Shown piece by piece: positions 1 through 6,778 of a stretch of DNA of 10,281 nucleotides; the first letter of the stretch is position 1; every line of letters begins with the position of its first letter. The translations under genes were made by a program, and so were the position numbers. The notes below the pieces were generated by a model that searched no databases, was not told the DNA's origin, and saw only the letters and a program-made list of their open reading frames with translations. Origin of the DNA: Muribaculaceae bacterium (GTDB taxonomy: Bacteria; Bacteroidota; Bacteroidia; Bacteroidales; Muribaculaceae); contig JAEDNZ010000060.1 in the NCBI GenBank assembly GCA_016302215.1, positions 1 through 10,281 on the forward strand, written 5' to 3'.

Positions 1-481
1 CATCGGCCTCGGCGTCTTTCTCTACGTCTTCGGGCATGCCTTGCTTGACGGCTTTTTTGAGGCCTTCGATGGCATCGCGGCGGGCGTTGCGCACTGACAC
101 TTTTGCGTTTTCGGCTTCGGCCTTGGATTGCTTGACGAGAGTCTTGCGGCGCTCTTCGGTGAGAGGCGGTATCGACAGGCGTATCACCTCGCCGTTGTTT
201 TCGGGCGTGATGCCCACCTCTGAGTTGATGATTGCTTTTTCAATCTCTTTGAACATTGATTTCTCCCAGGGGGTGATAGCAATGGTGCGGGCATCGGGCA
301 CGCTGATATTTGCCACATTTGAGATGGGCACATTGCTGCCGTAGTACGGCACTCTGATGCCATCGAGGATTTTGGCATTAGCCTTGCCGGCGCGGATGTG
401 AGCGAGAGCTTCGTCGAGGTAAGCCACGGCCATCTCCATCTTCTCTTCAGCGGGGTTGAGATATGTCTTAGGGTCAGTCAT
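1..481 (-). CDS. frr: Ribosome recycling factor (partial, C-terminus off the left edge)
   Basis: After translation termination, this cytoplasmic protein works with EF-G to split the 70S ribosome from mRNA so it can be reused. The minus strand is open from an ATG at 481 to base 1, giving 160 codons. The family is normally about 185 residues, so roughly the last 25 are missing because the window ends. The translation begins MTDPKTYLNPAEEKMEMAV and contains the family's recognisable parts: HIRAGKANAKIL (about 28-39), the VPYYG loop (about 44-48), ISVPDARTIAITPWEK (about 59-74) and the IRLSIPPLTEERRK stretch (about 100-113). It then enters the long charged helix ending in VEKDAEAD. The ATG is the natural family start. 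It lies 67 bp downstream of pyrH with no promoter motif between, so co-transcription is likely, as is common for pyrH-frr pairs. There is no Shine-Dalgarno sequence upstream. Confidence 0.96.
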   Translation of the reverse strand, partial: MTDPKTYLNPAEEKMEMAVAYLDEALAHIRAGKANAKILDGIRVPYYGSNVPISNVANISVPDARTIAITPWEKSMFKEIEKAIINSEVGITPENNGEVIRLSIPPLTEERRKTLVKQSKAEAENAKVSVRNARRDAIEGLKKAVKQGMPEDVEKDAEAD

Positions 482-548
482 GATAGTGTGTTGAGGGGTG
501 TTATTTGGTTAGTAATTATTTATTTTTACGACGTGTGGAGGGGGGAGG

Positions 549-1259
549 TCAATATACGAGGGTGCCGATGGGCTCTCCAGCGATGACCTTGGCAAGGTTG
601 CCCGGGGTGTCCATGTCGAATACGATTATGGGCTTGTGGTTTTCTTTGCAAAGGGCAGTGGCGGTGAGGTCCATCACGCGCAGGCCGCGGTTGTAAATCT
701 CGTCGTAGGTGATTTCGGTGAATTTGGTGGCGGTGGGGTCTTTCTCCGGGTCGGCGGTATATATGCCATCTACGCGAGTGCCTTTGAGCATGACGTCAGC
801 TTCGACCTCGATTGCGCGGAGAGCCGAGCCGGTGTCGGTGGTGAAGAAGGGGTTGCCGGTGCCGCCGGCAATGATTGCCACAGTGCCTTCTTTGATGGCG
901 TCGATGGCGTGCCACTTGCTGTAGTATTCTCCGATGGGGAACATATTGATTGCGGTGAACACCTTGGCGGGCTGGCCTATGTCGCACAGCGCCGACGACA
1001 GCGCGAGCGAGTTGATGACGGTGGCAAGCATACCCATCTGGTCGCCTTTGACGCGGTCAAAGCCTTTGGCGGCGCCTGCCACGCCGCGGAAGATGTTGCC
1101 GCCACCGATGACGATAGCTACTTGCACGCCGTGATCTACGATTTCTTTTATTTGGTCAGCATAAGAGGCGAGGCGCTCTGTGTCGATGCCGTAGCCTTGG
1201 TTGCCCATCAGCGATTCGCCGCTGAGCTTGAGCAGTACGCGATTATATTTTGTGCGCAT
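549..1259 (-). CDS. pyrH: UMP kinase (uridylate kinase)
   Basis: This enzyme phosphorylates UMP to UDP using ATP, an essential cytoplasmic step of pyrimidine nucleotide synthesis. The 236-residue product is the usual length for bacterial PyrH, which belongs to the amino-acid kinase fold and is usually hexameric. Visible motifs are the N-terminal KLSGES phosphate-binding strand (11-16), the glycine-rich loop GGGNIFRG (52-59), GDQMGM (72-77) at the UMP site, GGTGNPFFTTD (132-142) and the ATP-site stretch MLKGTRVDGIYTADP (157-171). The ATG at 1259 places KLSGES at the expected distance from the start. It is the first gene of the leftward pyrH-frr unit and has a good Bacteroides-type promoter about 45-75 bp upstream. 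Nothing appears broken or unusual. Confidence 0.97.
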   Translation of the reverse strand: MRTKYNRVLLKLSGESLMGNQGYGIDTERLASYADQIKEIVDHGVQVAIVIGGGNIFRGVAGAAKGFDRVKGDQMGMLATVINSLALSSALCDIGQPAKVFTAINMFPIGEYYSKWHAIDAIKEGTVAIIAGGTGNPFFTTDTGSALRAIEVEADVMLKGTRVDGIYTADPEKDPTATKFTEITYDEIYNRGLRVMDLTATALCKENHKPIIVFDMDTPGNLAKVIAGEPIGTLVY

Positions 1260-1302
1260 GGTATATGTGATGAGCTTGGGTTGGTGATGTATGTATTTTT
1301 GA

Positions 1303-1333
1303 CAAAGTTAGCGATATAATTTGGATTTTTCAA
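1303..1333 (-). promoter_or_regulatory. Promoter of pyrH-frr, Bacteroides sigma-ABfr type
   Basis: On the minus strand a -7 element TAACTTTG lies at 1310-1303 and a -33 TTG at 1333-1331, with 20 bp between them. This fits the Bacteroidota consensus (TTTG or TTG, about 19-20 bp, TAnnTTTG). Transcription would start near 1297, leaving a leader of about 38 nt before pyrH. The match is direct; activity is inferred. Confidence 0.72.
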
Positions 1334-1363
1334 TTTTGTAGGCCAAAATAGCAATGTTTTTGC

Positions 1364-1371
1364 TAACTTTG
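1364..1371 (+). promoter_or_regulatory. Probable -7 element of the rbfA promoter
   Basis: The octamer TAACTTTG fits the Bacteroidota -7 consensus TAnnTTTG and sits about 54 bp before the rbfA ATG. No TTG or TTTG occurs at the ideal spacing: the nearest TTTG (1335-1338) is 25 bp upstream, so the -33 part is weak. It mirrors the pyrH -7 element on the opposite strand. Confidence 0.55.
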
Positions 1372-1424
1372 TCATCGACTTAGCGATAGCGGGTCATAAC
1401 AAACACCCTCCAACAACGACATAT

Positions 1425-1760
1425 ATGGAAACAACACGCCAAGCAAAAATAGCACGTTTGCTGCAAAAAGAGTTAAGCGAAATCTTTCGCCAACAGACGG
1501 CCAAGACCCATGGGCTGCTGGTGTCAGTGAGCGCCGTCAGGGTCACCAGCGACTTGTCAATAGCACGCGCATACCTGTCGGTATTTCCCTCGGAGAAGGG
1601 AGCCGAGATGCTGCAAAGCATCAACGAGGCGGCGCGCACCATACGCTACGAGCTGGCTCAGCGCGTAAGGTATCAGCTTCGCAAGACACCCGAGCTGCAG
1701 TTTTACATTGACGATTCGCTCGACTATATTGACAATATCGACTCGCTGCTCGCCAAATAA
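1425..1760 (+). CDS. rbfA: 30S ribosome-binding factor A
   Basis: RbfA binds the maturing 30S subunit near the 5' end of 16S rRNA and supports late assembly and cold tolerance. The 111-residue product has the usual length and a KH-like fold pattern. It begins with METTRQAKIARLLQKELSEI, the typical N-terminal helix. A central strand pair follows (LLVSVSAVRVTSDLSIARAYLSVFP, about 31-55), and the characteristic C-terminal block is RKTPELQFYIDDSLDYIDNI, ending in a short hydrophobic tail. The ATG at 1425 lies right at the start of the conserved helix, and the bases before it are A-rich with no Shine-Dalgarno. It leads the rightward unit and is followed 41 bp later by a LolE-type permease, a pairing common in Bacteroidota. 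Confidence 0.95.
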   Translation: METTRQAKIARLLQKELSEIFRQQTAKTHGLLVSVSAVRVTSDLSIARAYLSVFPSEKGAEMLQSINEAARTIRYELAQRVRYQLRKTPELQFYIDDSLDYIDNIDSLLAK

Positions 1761-1801
1761 GCGCGCCTCGCCGAGCCGCAGCCTCCACTCCACTCTGCCC
1801 G

Positions 1802-3025
1802 ATGATGCTTTCGCTGAAGATAGCCGTGCGCTATCTGATGGCGCGCAAGTCGCATAGCGCCGTCAACGTAATATCTATTATCTCAATAGCCGGTGTGGCA
1901 TTGGCCACGGCGGCTATCGTGGTGGTGCTGTCGGTATTCAACGGCTTTGCCGAGCTGTCAGCGCGCCACACCTCGCAGATTGACCCGCCGCTGAAGATTA
2001 CGCCCGCCGTCGGGCATATCATCGCGGAGGCCGACTCGCTGGCAGCGACGATAAAGGCAATAGATGGCGTGAGAGAGGCGATGCCGTCAATCAGCGAGCG
2101 GGCGTTGCTGATATGCGGCGACCGCCAGTTGCCGGTGGTCTTCAACAGCGCCGATGAGCGCTACCGCAGCATCACCGCCATCGACAGCATCATCAGGGAG
2201 GGCGTGTTTGCAACCGATACTCTCGAGCCTTATCCCTCGCAGCTGTCAATAGGCGTGGCCACGAGCGCCAGGGTGATGCCCTCGGCTGAAAGCTATGCTG
2301 AGATTTATGTGCCGAGACGCCGCGGACGCATCAATCCCGCCAACGCCGCTGCGGCCTTCTGCGGGGCACAGCTGATGGTGACGGGCGTCACGCAAGTAGA
2401 TCAGCTGGAGTATGATGCCGACCGCGTGATCATACCGCTCACGGCGGCGCGGCGCCTGCTGGACTATACCACCGAAGCCACGGCCATTGAGGTAAGCACT
2501 GTCGATGGTGCTGACATACATAGCATAGCAGCTGACATACAGCGAGCCATCGGTGAGCAATACATCGTGGCCGACAGGCAGCGCCAGCAGCAAGAGTCGT
2601 TCAGAATGATAGCCGTGGAGAAGTGGGTGACCTTCTTGATGCTCGCGTTCATCTTGGTGATAGCCTCGTTTAACATCATCTCCACACTGTCGCTGCTGGT
2701 CATCGAAAAGCGCGACAATATGGCCACGCTGCTGTCGCTGGGCGCCTCGCGCAATATGGTCAAGAGCATCTTTATGGCCGAGGGGTGGCTCGTGACAGTG
2801 ACAGGGGGCGTGTGTGGCATCATCGTGGGTGTAGCGCTCTCTCTGGCGCAGCAATATGGCGGGCTCATCAAGCTCGCCGCCGACCCTGACACCCTCACCG
2901 TAGATACATACCCGGTGGTGGTGGTGGCCTCTGACATCGCCATAGTGGCCGGACTGATATTCGCGGTGGCAGTGATAGCCTCACTGACGGCGCGCGCCTT
3001 TGCCGCCGCAGCCGCCAAGCAGTAG
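1802..3025 (+). CDS. ABC transporter permease, LolC/LolE (FtsX/MacB) family
   Basis: This is an inner-membrane permease of the type that, with a LolD-like ATPase, releases lipoproteins to the periplasmic carrier. It has 407 residues, the normal length for LolC/LolE. The first membrane segment is at about 20-44, ending in the typical VVVLSVFNGF. A large periplasmic domain follows (about 50-270), then three more segments near 276-300, 318-348 and 371-397. The cytoplasmic stretch IEKRDNMATLLSLGASR after segment two, and IFMAEGWLV after it, are the FtsX-domain signature expected to contact the ATPase. Two ATG codons are adjacent (1802 and 1805), so the start is uncertain by one residue. No ATPase gene is in the window. 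The lipoprotein-export role is inferred from family; the exact substrate is unproven, so no gene symbol is given. Confidence 0.88.
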   Translation: MMLSLKIAVRYLMARKSHSAVNVISIISIAGVALATAAIVVVLSVFNGFAELSARHTSQIDPPLKITPAVGHIIAEADSLAATIKAIDGVREAMPSISERALLICGDRQLPVVFNSADERYRSITAIDSIIREGVFATDTLEPYPSQLSIGVATSARVMPSAESYAEIYVPRRRGRINPANAAAAFCGAQLMVTGVTQVDQLEYDADRVIIPLTAARRLLDYTTEATAIEVSTVDGADIHSIAADIQRAIGEQYIVADRQRQQQESFRMIAVEKWVTFLMLAFILVIASFNIISTLSLLVIEKRDNMATLLSLGASRNMVKSIFMAEGWLVTVTGGVCGIIVGVALSLAQQYGGLIKLAADPDTLTVDTYPVVVVASDIAIVAGLIFAVAVIASLTARAFAAAAAKQ

Positions 3026-3077
3026 CCCGGCCTATCAATTCACATACACTCAAAAAAATCTCATTTACTCGAATACA

Positions 3078-3860
3078 ATGCAACGCGTACTCTTCCATCA
3101 GACAATTTTCGGTCCTATACACTCACGGCGCTTAGGTGTGTCGCTGGGCATCAACCTCTCGCCCAACGATGGCAAGGTGTGCACCTTTGATTGCCTGTAC
3201 TGCGAAGCGGGCTACAATGCCCAAGGATCCGGCACCACCGGCATGCCGCGCCGCGCTGCCGTGGCGTCGCTCTTAGAGGCGCGACTGTCAGCGATGCGCG
3301 CCGCCGGCGAGCCATTAGATGTCATCACATTTTCAGGCAACGGCGAGCCCACCGTCAATCCTGACTTTGTCGGCATCATTGATGATGTGACGGCGTTGCG
3401 CGACAGGTATTATCCTCAGGTCAAAATCAGCGTGCTATGCAACTCCACGATGCTCGGCGACAACGCCGTGGCACAAGCGCTGCGCAGGGCCGATAATTGC
3501 ATTCTGAAGCTCGACAGCGCCATCGATGGCACCATCGCCCTACTCGACCGCCCCGTACAGCCTAAATTCACGGCAGAGTGGGTAATAGCTCGGCTCGCCG
3601 AGTTTGGCGACAAAGCCATAATCCAGACTATGATTACTCGCGGCACTCACAACGGCATCGCGATTGACAACTCCACGCCCCGAGAGATAGAGGCGCTGAT
3701 AGAGGCCTACCGCGTGATAAAGCCGCGCGAGGTGATGATCTACACCATTGACCGCCCCACGCCGGAGCGCTCGCTGCAACGAGTGCCAAAAGAAGAACTT
3801 GACGACATAGCCCGGCGTATCACCGCCGCCACGAGCATCGCCGTGCAGGTCTCAGCGTAA
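3078..3860 (+). CDS. Radical SAM protein of unassigned function
   Basis: This is a 260-residue radical S-adenosylmethionine enzyme, expected to bind one [4Fe-4S] cluster through the CxxxCxxC motif at C35, C39 and C42 (within VCTFDCLYCE). The N-terminal stretch FGPIHSRRLGVSLGINLSP is typical of the COG0731-like Fe-S oxidoreductase group. FSGNGEPT (85-92) matches the conserved glycine-rich SAM-binding region. No additional C-terminal cysteine cluster is visible, so an auxiliary cluster is unlikely. I chose the ATG at 3078: although the frame is open back to 3000, the extra 26 residues are low-complexity, overlap the permease gene and precede the conserved start. It is 52 bp downstream of the permease with no promoter motif seen, so it may be co-transcribed. 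Its substrate cannot be told from sequence. Confidence 0.88.
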   Translation: MQRVLFHQTIFGPIHSRRLGVSLGINLSPNDGKVCTFDCLYCEAGYNAQGSGTTGMPRRAAVASLLEARLSAMRAAGEPLDVITFSGNGEPTVNPDFVGIIDDVTALRDRYYPQVKISVLCNSTMLGDNAVAQALRRADNCILKLDSAIDGTIALLDRPVQPKFTAEWVIARLAEFGDKAIIQTMITRGTHNGIAIDNSTPREIEALIEAYRVIKPREVMIYTIDRPTPERSLQRVPKEELDDIARRITAATSIAVQVSA

Positions 3861-3875
3861 TACAGCGCCGGGCTT

Positions 3876-4328
3876 TTACTCACGCAGACGCGAGTCAATG
3901 ATGATGGTCACCGGCCCGTCATTGACCAGCGACACCTGCATATCGGCGCCAAAACGGCCACGCTCCACAGGCCGCCCCAAGGCCTTGCTCACCTCGGCGC
4001 AGTATGCCTCATACAGAGGTACAGCCAGGTCATGACCGGCGGCGCGAGTGTAGCCCGGGCGATTGCCCTTGCGCGTCGATGCGGTGAGTGTAAACTGGCT
4101 CACTGCGAGCACGTTACCGCCCACATCAGCCACCGAGCGGTTCATCACGCCGGCATAATCATCAAAGATGCGCAGCGCCACCGTCTTTGCGGCAAGCCAC
4201 TTCACATCATCAATGGTGTCGCCGACCTCTACCCCTACGAGCACCATCACGCCATTGCCGATAGCGCCCACCGTGGCGCCGTCAATTGACACAGCAGCGC
4301 TACTCACTCTCTGTATTACTATTCTCAT
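3876..4328 (-). CDS. dtd: D-aminoacyl-tRNA deacylase
   Basis: Dtd hydrolyses D-amino acids, and glycine mischarged on tRNA(Ala), from tRNA and so protects translation. The 150-residue product is of typical length (about 145-150). It starts MRIVIQRVSSAAVSIDG, the family's N-terminus, which supports the ATG at 4328 even though it overlaps uvrC. The active-site motif SQFTL is at 77-81 (Thr80 matches the family's conserved position), followed by TRKGNRPGY. The Gly-cisPro motif is seen as NDGPVT (136-141), which normally rejects L-amino acids. It is the last gene of the leftward run and overlaps the end of uvrC by 29 bp in another frame, suggesting translational coupling. It ends 15 bp from the oppositely oriented radical SAM gene. 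Confidence 0.96.
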   Translation of the reverse strand: MRIVIQRVSSAAVSIDGATVGAIGNGVMVLVGVEVGDTIDDVKWLAAKTVALRIFDDYAGVMNRSVADVGGNVLAVSQFTLTASTRKGNRPGYTRAAGHDLAVPLYEAYCAEVSKALGRPVERGRFGADMQVSLVNDGPVTIIIDSRLRE

Positions 4329-6138
4329 CTTGCTGATTATCAGTGTTTAACGCGTTATATACTATCATAGCTTTGGCCTTGCCCACCTCAGCCGACAGCT
4401 CATCGAGCGAAGCGAGGCGTATGCGCTTGACGCTCTTAAAGCGTCGCAGCAAGGCCTGCGCCGTGGCCGGCCCCACGCCCTTTATACCATCTAAAGCGCT
4501 GGCTATCTGAGCTTTACTACGTCGGTTGCGATGATGGGTGATGCCAAATCGGTGAGCCTCGTCGCGCAGCTGCTGTACGATGCGCAGCGACTCGGAATTC
4601 TTGTCGATATACAGCGGCACGCTGTCGCCGGGGAAATATATCTCCTCGAGGCGCTTGGCAATGCCCACCACGGCAATGACGCCTCGCAGCCCCATCTCGT
4701 CAAGGGCCTCCACGGCGGCGCTGAGCTGCCCTTTGCCGCCATCTACGACGATGAGTTGAGGCAGCTCTTCGCCCTCCTCCATAAGGCGCGTGTAGCGGCG
4801 TGTGAGCACCTCCTTCATCGAGGCAAAATCGTCAGGCCCCACCACCGTCTTGATGTTGAAGTGACGATAGTCCTTCTTTGAGGGCCGGGCGTTGCGAAAG
4901 ACCACACACGATGCCACCGGGTTAGTGCCTTGGATGTTGGAATTGTCAAAGCACTCAATATGCGTGGGCAGCTGCGACAACCTGAAGTCAGCCTGCATGC
5001 GCTCGAGGGTGTGCTGTGTGCGCTGCTCGGGGTCAGTGTGCTCAAGGTGCTTGAGGTCGTCAATGCGACACTGACGCGCATTGCTTGCCGACACCTCGAG
5101 GAGCTTGGCTCTATCGCCCCTTTGCGGCACGATGAATGTCACGCCCTCCATATCCACCTCCGGCATCTCAGGCACCACCACATCGCCATAGTGCACTCCC
5201 AGTGTCGTTGCCACCTCGGTGAGAGCGTAAGACAGCAGCCTGGGCAGCGGCTCGTCGAGTCTGCGCTTATAGCGCAGCGTGAGGCTACGCACTACCACCC
5301 CACCGCGCACGTGCATATAGTTGATATACACATCAGAGACATCATCATAGGCGCCGAAGACATCAGTGTCGCCCACCGTCTGGCTGACGATGACGCTCTT
5401 GGAGCAGTAATTCTCGAGCAGCTTATAGCGCATCTTCAGCTCCTGAGCCTCCTCAAAGCGCAGCTCGGCGGCGAGGCGCACCATCTCGTCGCGCAGATAC
5501 TGCATCAGCTCAGACACCTCGCCACGCAAAATCTGGCGCACGCGCGCTATGCAGTCGGCATACTCCTGCGGCGCGATCTCGCCGATGCAGCAGCCGCGAC
5601 AGCGCTTGATGTGGTATTGCAGACACAAGCGACCGCGTTTGCGGCTGATGTATTCGGCAGTGATGGGCGTGCGGCAGGTGCGTATAGGATACAGCTCTCG
5701 TATTAATTCGACCACGGTGCGCGCCATAGTGGCATTAGTGTAAGGCCCGAAATACTTAGAGCCGTCGCGCATGTGCTGCCGTGTAACAAAAACGCGAGGA
5801 TACAGCTCGTTGGTGACTACAACCCATGGGTATGACTTGTCGTCTTTGAGCAGCACGTTGTACTTCGGACGATGCTCCTTAATGAGAGAGTTTTCAAGAT
5901 TGAGCGCATCTTGCTCGGTAGGCACCACGATATACGACATATCGGCGATGTTGCGCACAAGGCGATTGGTGCGCAAGCTCTCGTGCACGCGGTTGAAGTA
6001 TGACGACACGCGCCGCTTGAGGTTTTTGGCTTTGCCCACATATATCACCACGCCCTCGGCGTCGTAGTAAGTATATACGCCGGGCGATGATGGCAGGATT
6101 GCCACCTTCTCTCTCAACAGGGGTCTATTCTCAAGCAT
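4300..6138 (-). CDS. uvrC: Excinuclease ABC subunit C
   Basis: UvrC makes both incisions around damaged DNA after UvrA and UvrB have loaded. All domains are present in the 612-residue product. The GIY-YIG nuclease spans about 17-95 (GVYTYY, IYVGKAKNLKRRV, and Glu82 in LENSLIKEHRPKYN). The cysteine region C155, C172, C180, C184 is a probable [4Fe-4S] site. The UVR/UvrB-interacting helix lies at about 207-242. The RNase H-like second nuclease has D398 (in ECFDNSN), D466 (in VVDGGKGQ) and H529 (in DEAHRFG). The helix-hairpin-helix region is at about 546-595 (IKGVGPATAQALLRRF). The tail is Asn/Asp/Glu-rich. The start at 6138 fits the family. A hairpin with a T-tract lies immediately upstream, between this gene and apt, and may reduce read-through. 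The 3' end overlaps dtd by 29 bp. Confidence 0.97.
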   Translation of the reverse strand: MLENRPLLREKVAILPSSPGVYTYYDAEGVVIYVGKAKNLKRRVSSYFNRVHESLRTNRLVRNIADMSYIVVPTEQDALNLENSLIKEHRPKYNVLLKDDKSYPWVVVTNELYPRVFVTRQHMRDGSKYFGPYTNATMARTVVELIRELYPIRTCRTPITAEYISRKRGRLCLQYHIKRCRGCCIGEIAPQEYADCIARVRQILRGEVSELMQYLRDEMVRLAAELRFEEAQELKMRYKLLENYCSKSVIVSQTVGDTDVFGAYDDVSDVYINYMHVRGGVVVRSLTLRYKRRLDEPLPRLLSYALTEVATTLGVHYGDVVVPEMPEVDMEGVTFIVPQRGDRAKLLEVSASNARQCRIDDLKHLEHTDPEQRTQHTLERMQADFRLSQLPTHIECFDNSNIQGTNPVASCVVFRNARPSKKDYRHFNIKTVVGPDDFASMKEVLTRRYTRLMEEGEELPQLIVVDGGKGQLSAAVEALDEMGLRGVIAVVGIAKRLEEIYFPGDSVPLYIDKNSESLRIVQQLRDEAHRFGITHHRNRRSKAQIASALDGIKGVGPATAQALLRRFKSVKRIRLASLDELSAEVGKAKAMIVYNALNTDNQQDENSNTESE

Positions 6139-6143
6139 AGCGC

Positions 6144-6176
6144 AAACAAAACGGGCCGGAGTGCATGGCCGGCCCG
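6144..6176 (-). terminator. Intrinsic terminator or attenuator between apt and uvrC
   Basis: Read on the minus strand, CGGGCCGG (6176-6169), a 9-nt loop and CCGGCCCG (6159-6152) form a perfect, all-GC 8-bp stem followed at once by TTTTGTTTG (6151-6143). This is the classic shape of a Rho-independent terminator. It starts 17 nt after the apt stop codon, and its T-tract ends only a few bases before the uvrC ATG. The structure is seen directly; partial termination or attenuation inside the gene run is inferred. Confidence 0.75.
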
Positions 6177-6192
6177 GATATAAAAGCTGAGA

Positions 6193-6711
6193 CTAATATA
6201 CTATCAGGCTGCTCACATCTACGTCAGCCGGCAAAGCCTTGCGGCCACCGAGAGCTGACAGCTCGATGATAAAGTTGATGTAAATCTGCTTAGGGTTGAG
6301 GCTCTTGACGAGGCGATAAGCCGCCGCCATGGTGCCGCCGGTAGCGAGGACATCATCGTGTATTACCACGATATCATCGGGGGTGATGGCATCGCGGTGT
6401 ATCTCTATCACGTCCTTGCCATACTCCTTGTCATACTCCTCGCGGATAGTGTCGGCGGGGAGCTTGCCGGGCTTACGGCAGGGCACAAAGCCGGCGCCCA
6501 ACTCAAAGGCGAGGATAGAGCCGCCAATAAAACCGCGCGACTCGATGCCCACCACCTTGGTGACACCTTTGTCACGATAAAGCTGAGACAGATCCCATCC
6601 GATGATATGCAGCGCACGCGGATCTTTGAACACCGTGGTCAGGTCTTTGAAGACGATACCCTTGGTAGGGAAGTCATAGACGTCACGGATTTTTGACTTG
6701 ATGTATTCCAT
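6193..6711 (-). CDS. apt: Adenine phosphoribosyltransferase
   Basis: Apt salvages adenine by joining it to PRPP to give AMP, in the cytoplasm. The 172-residue product matches the normal length (about 170-180). The N-terminal helix MEYIKSKIRDVYDFPTKGI precedes FKDLTTVFKDP (21-31). ESRGFIGG (57-64) and the flexible-loop region KPGKLP (80-85) are typical of Apt. The PRPP-binding signature is VVIHDDVLATGGT (115-127), with the acidic pair D119-D120. The start at 6711 coincides with the conserved N-terminus. It sits 67 bp downstream of mnmG, and that spacer contains a parS site rather than an obvious promoter. It is followed by a terminator-like hairpin, so apt probably marks the end of some transcripts from ybeY-mnmG. 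Confidence 0.96.
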   Translation of the reverse strand: MEYIKSKIRDVYDFPTKGIVFKDLTTVFKDPRALHIIGWDLSQLYRDKGVTKVVGIESRGFIGGSILAFELGAGFVPCRKPGKLPADTIREEYDKEYGKDVIEIHRDAITPDDIVVIHDDVLATGGTMAAAYRLVKSLNPKQIYINFIIELSALGGRKALPADVDVSSLIVY

Positions 6712-6758
6712 TGTTTGTATGAGTTAATTGTTTGATTTTATTGTTGTTGAGCATGTGA

Positions 6759-6776
6759 TTGTTTCACGTGAAACAA
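6759..6776. other. parS chromosome-partition site (ParB-binding)
   Basis: TGTTTCACGTGAAACA at 6760-6775 is identical to the canonical bacterial parS 16-mer and lies in an 18-bp perfect palindrome (6759-6776). It sits in the mnmG-apt spacer, 2 bp beyond the mnmG stop codon and 48 bp before the apt start. parS is the nucleation site for the CTP-dependent ParB clamp in ParABS segregation and usually clusters near the replication origin. The match is direct; binding by this organism's ParB is inferred. Confidence 0.88.
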
Positions 6777-6778
6777 AA

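Larger units (their letters stand above)
1300..1374. repeat. 13-bp perfect inverted repeat spanning the pyrH/rbfA divergent promoters
   Basis: TGACAAAGTTAGC at 1300-1312 is the exact reverse complement of GCTAACTTTGTCA at 1362-1374, with 49 bp between the arms. Each arm contains one divergent -7 element plus 5 extra matching bases, so the identity extends beyond the core promoter motif. The spacer is AT-rich. It could simply be two near-consensus promoters facing apart, or a shared operator for both units. Confidence 0.8.

Noticed and set aside
482..548. Separate promoter or terminator between pyrH and frr
   Set aside because: The spacer contains no TAnnTTTG on the minus strand and no stable hairpin, so simple co-transcription is favoured.
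636..1319. 227-codon plus-strand frame opposite pyrH
   Set aside because: It is antisense to a clear UMP kinase, its product is rich in Gly/Ala/Val without family motifs, and high GC codon bias explains the open frame.
3000..3077. Upstream extension of the radical SAM protein from an ATG at 3000
   Set aside because: It overlaps the permease gene, adds 26 low-complexity residues and precedes the conserved family start at 3078.
3861..3875. Possible terminator between the converging radical SAM and dtd genes (GCCGGGCTTTT)
   Set aside because: Only three base pairs can form in the 15-bp gap, so it is too weak to call.
5307..5312. Second CACGTG core within uvrC as a further parS
   Set aside because: Only the six-base core matches; the TGTTT/AAACA flanks are absent, so it is chance within coding sequence.
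4930..5706. 258-codon plus-strand frame opposite uvrC
   Set aside because: It is antisense to conserved UvrC domains, and its His/Leu-rich product looks like a complementary-strand shadow.
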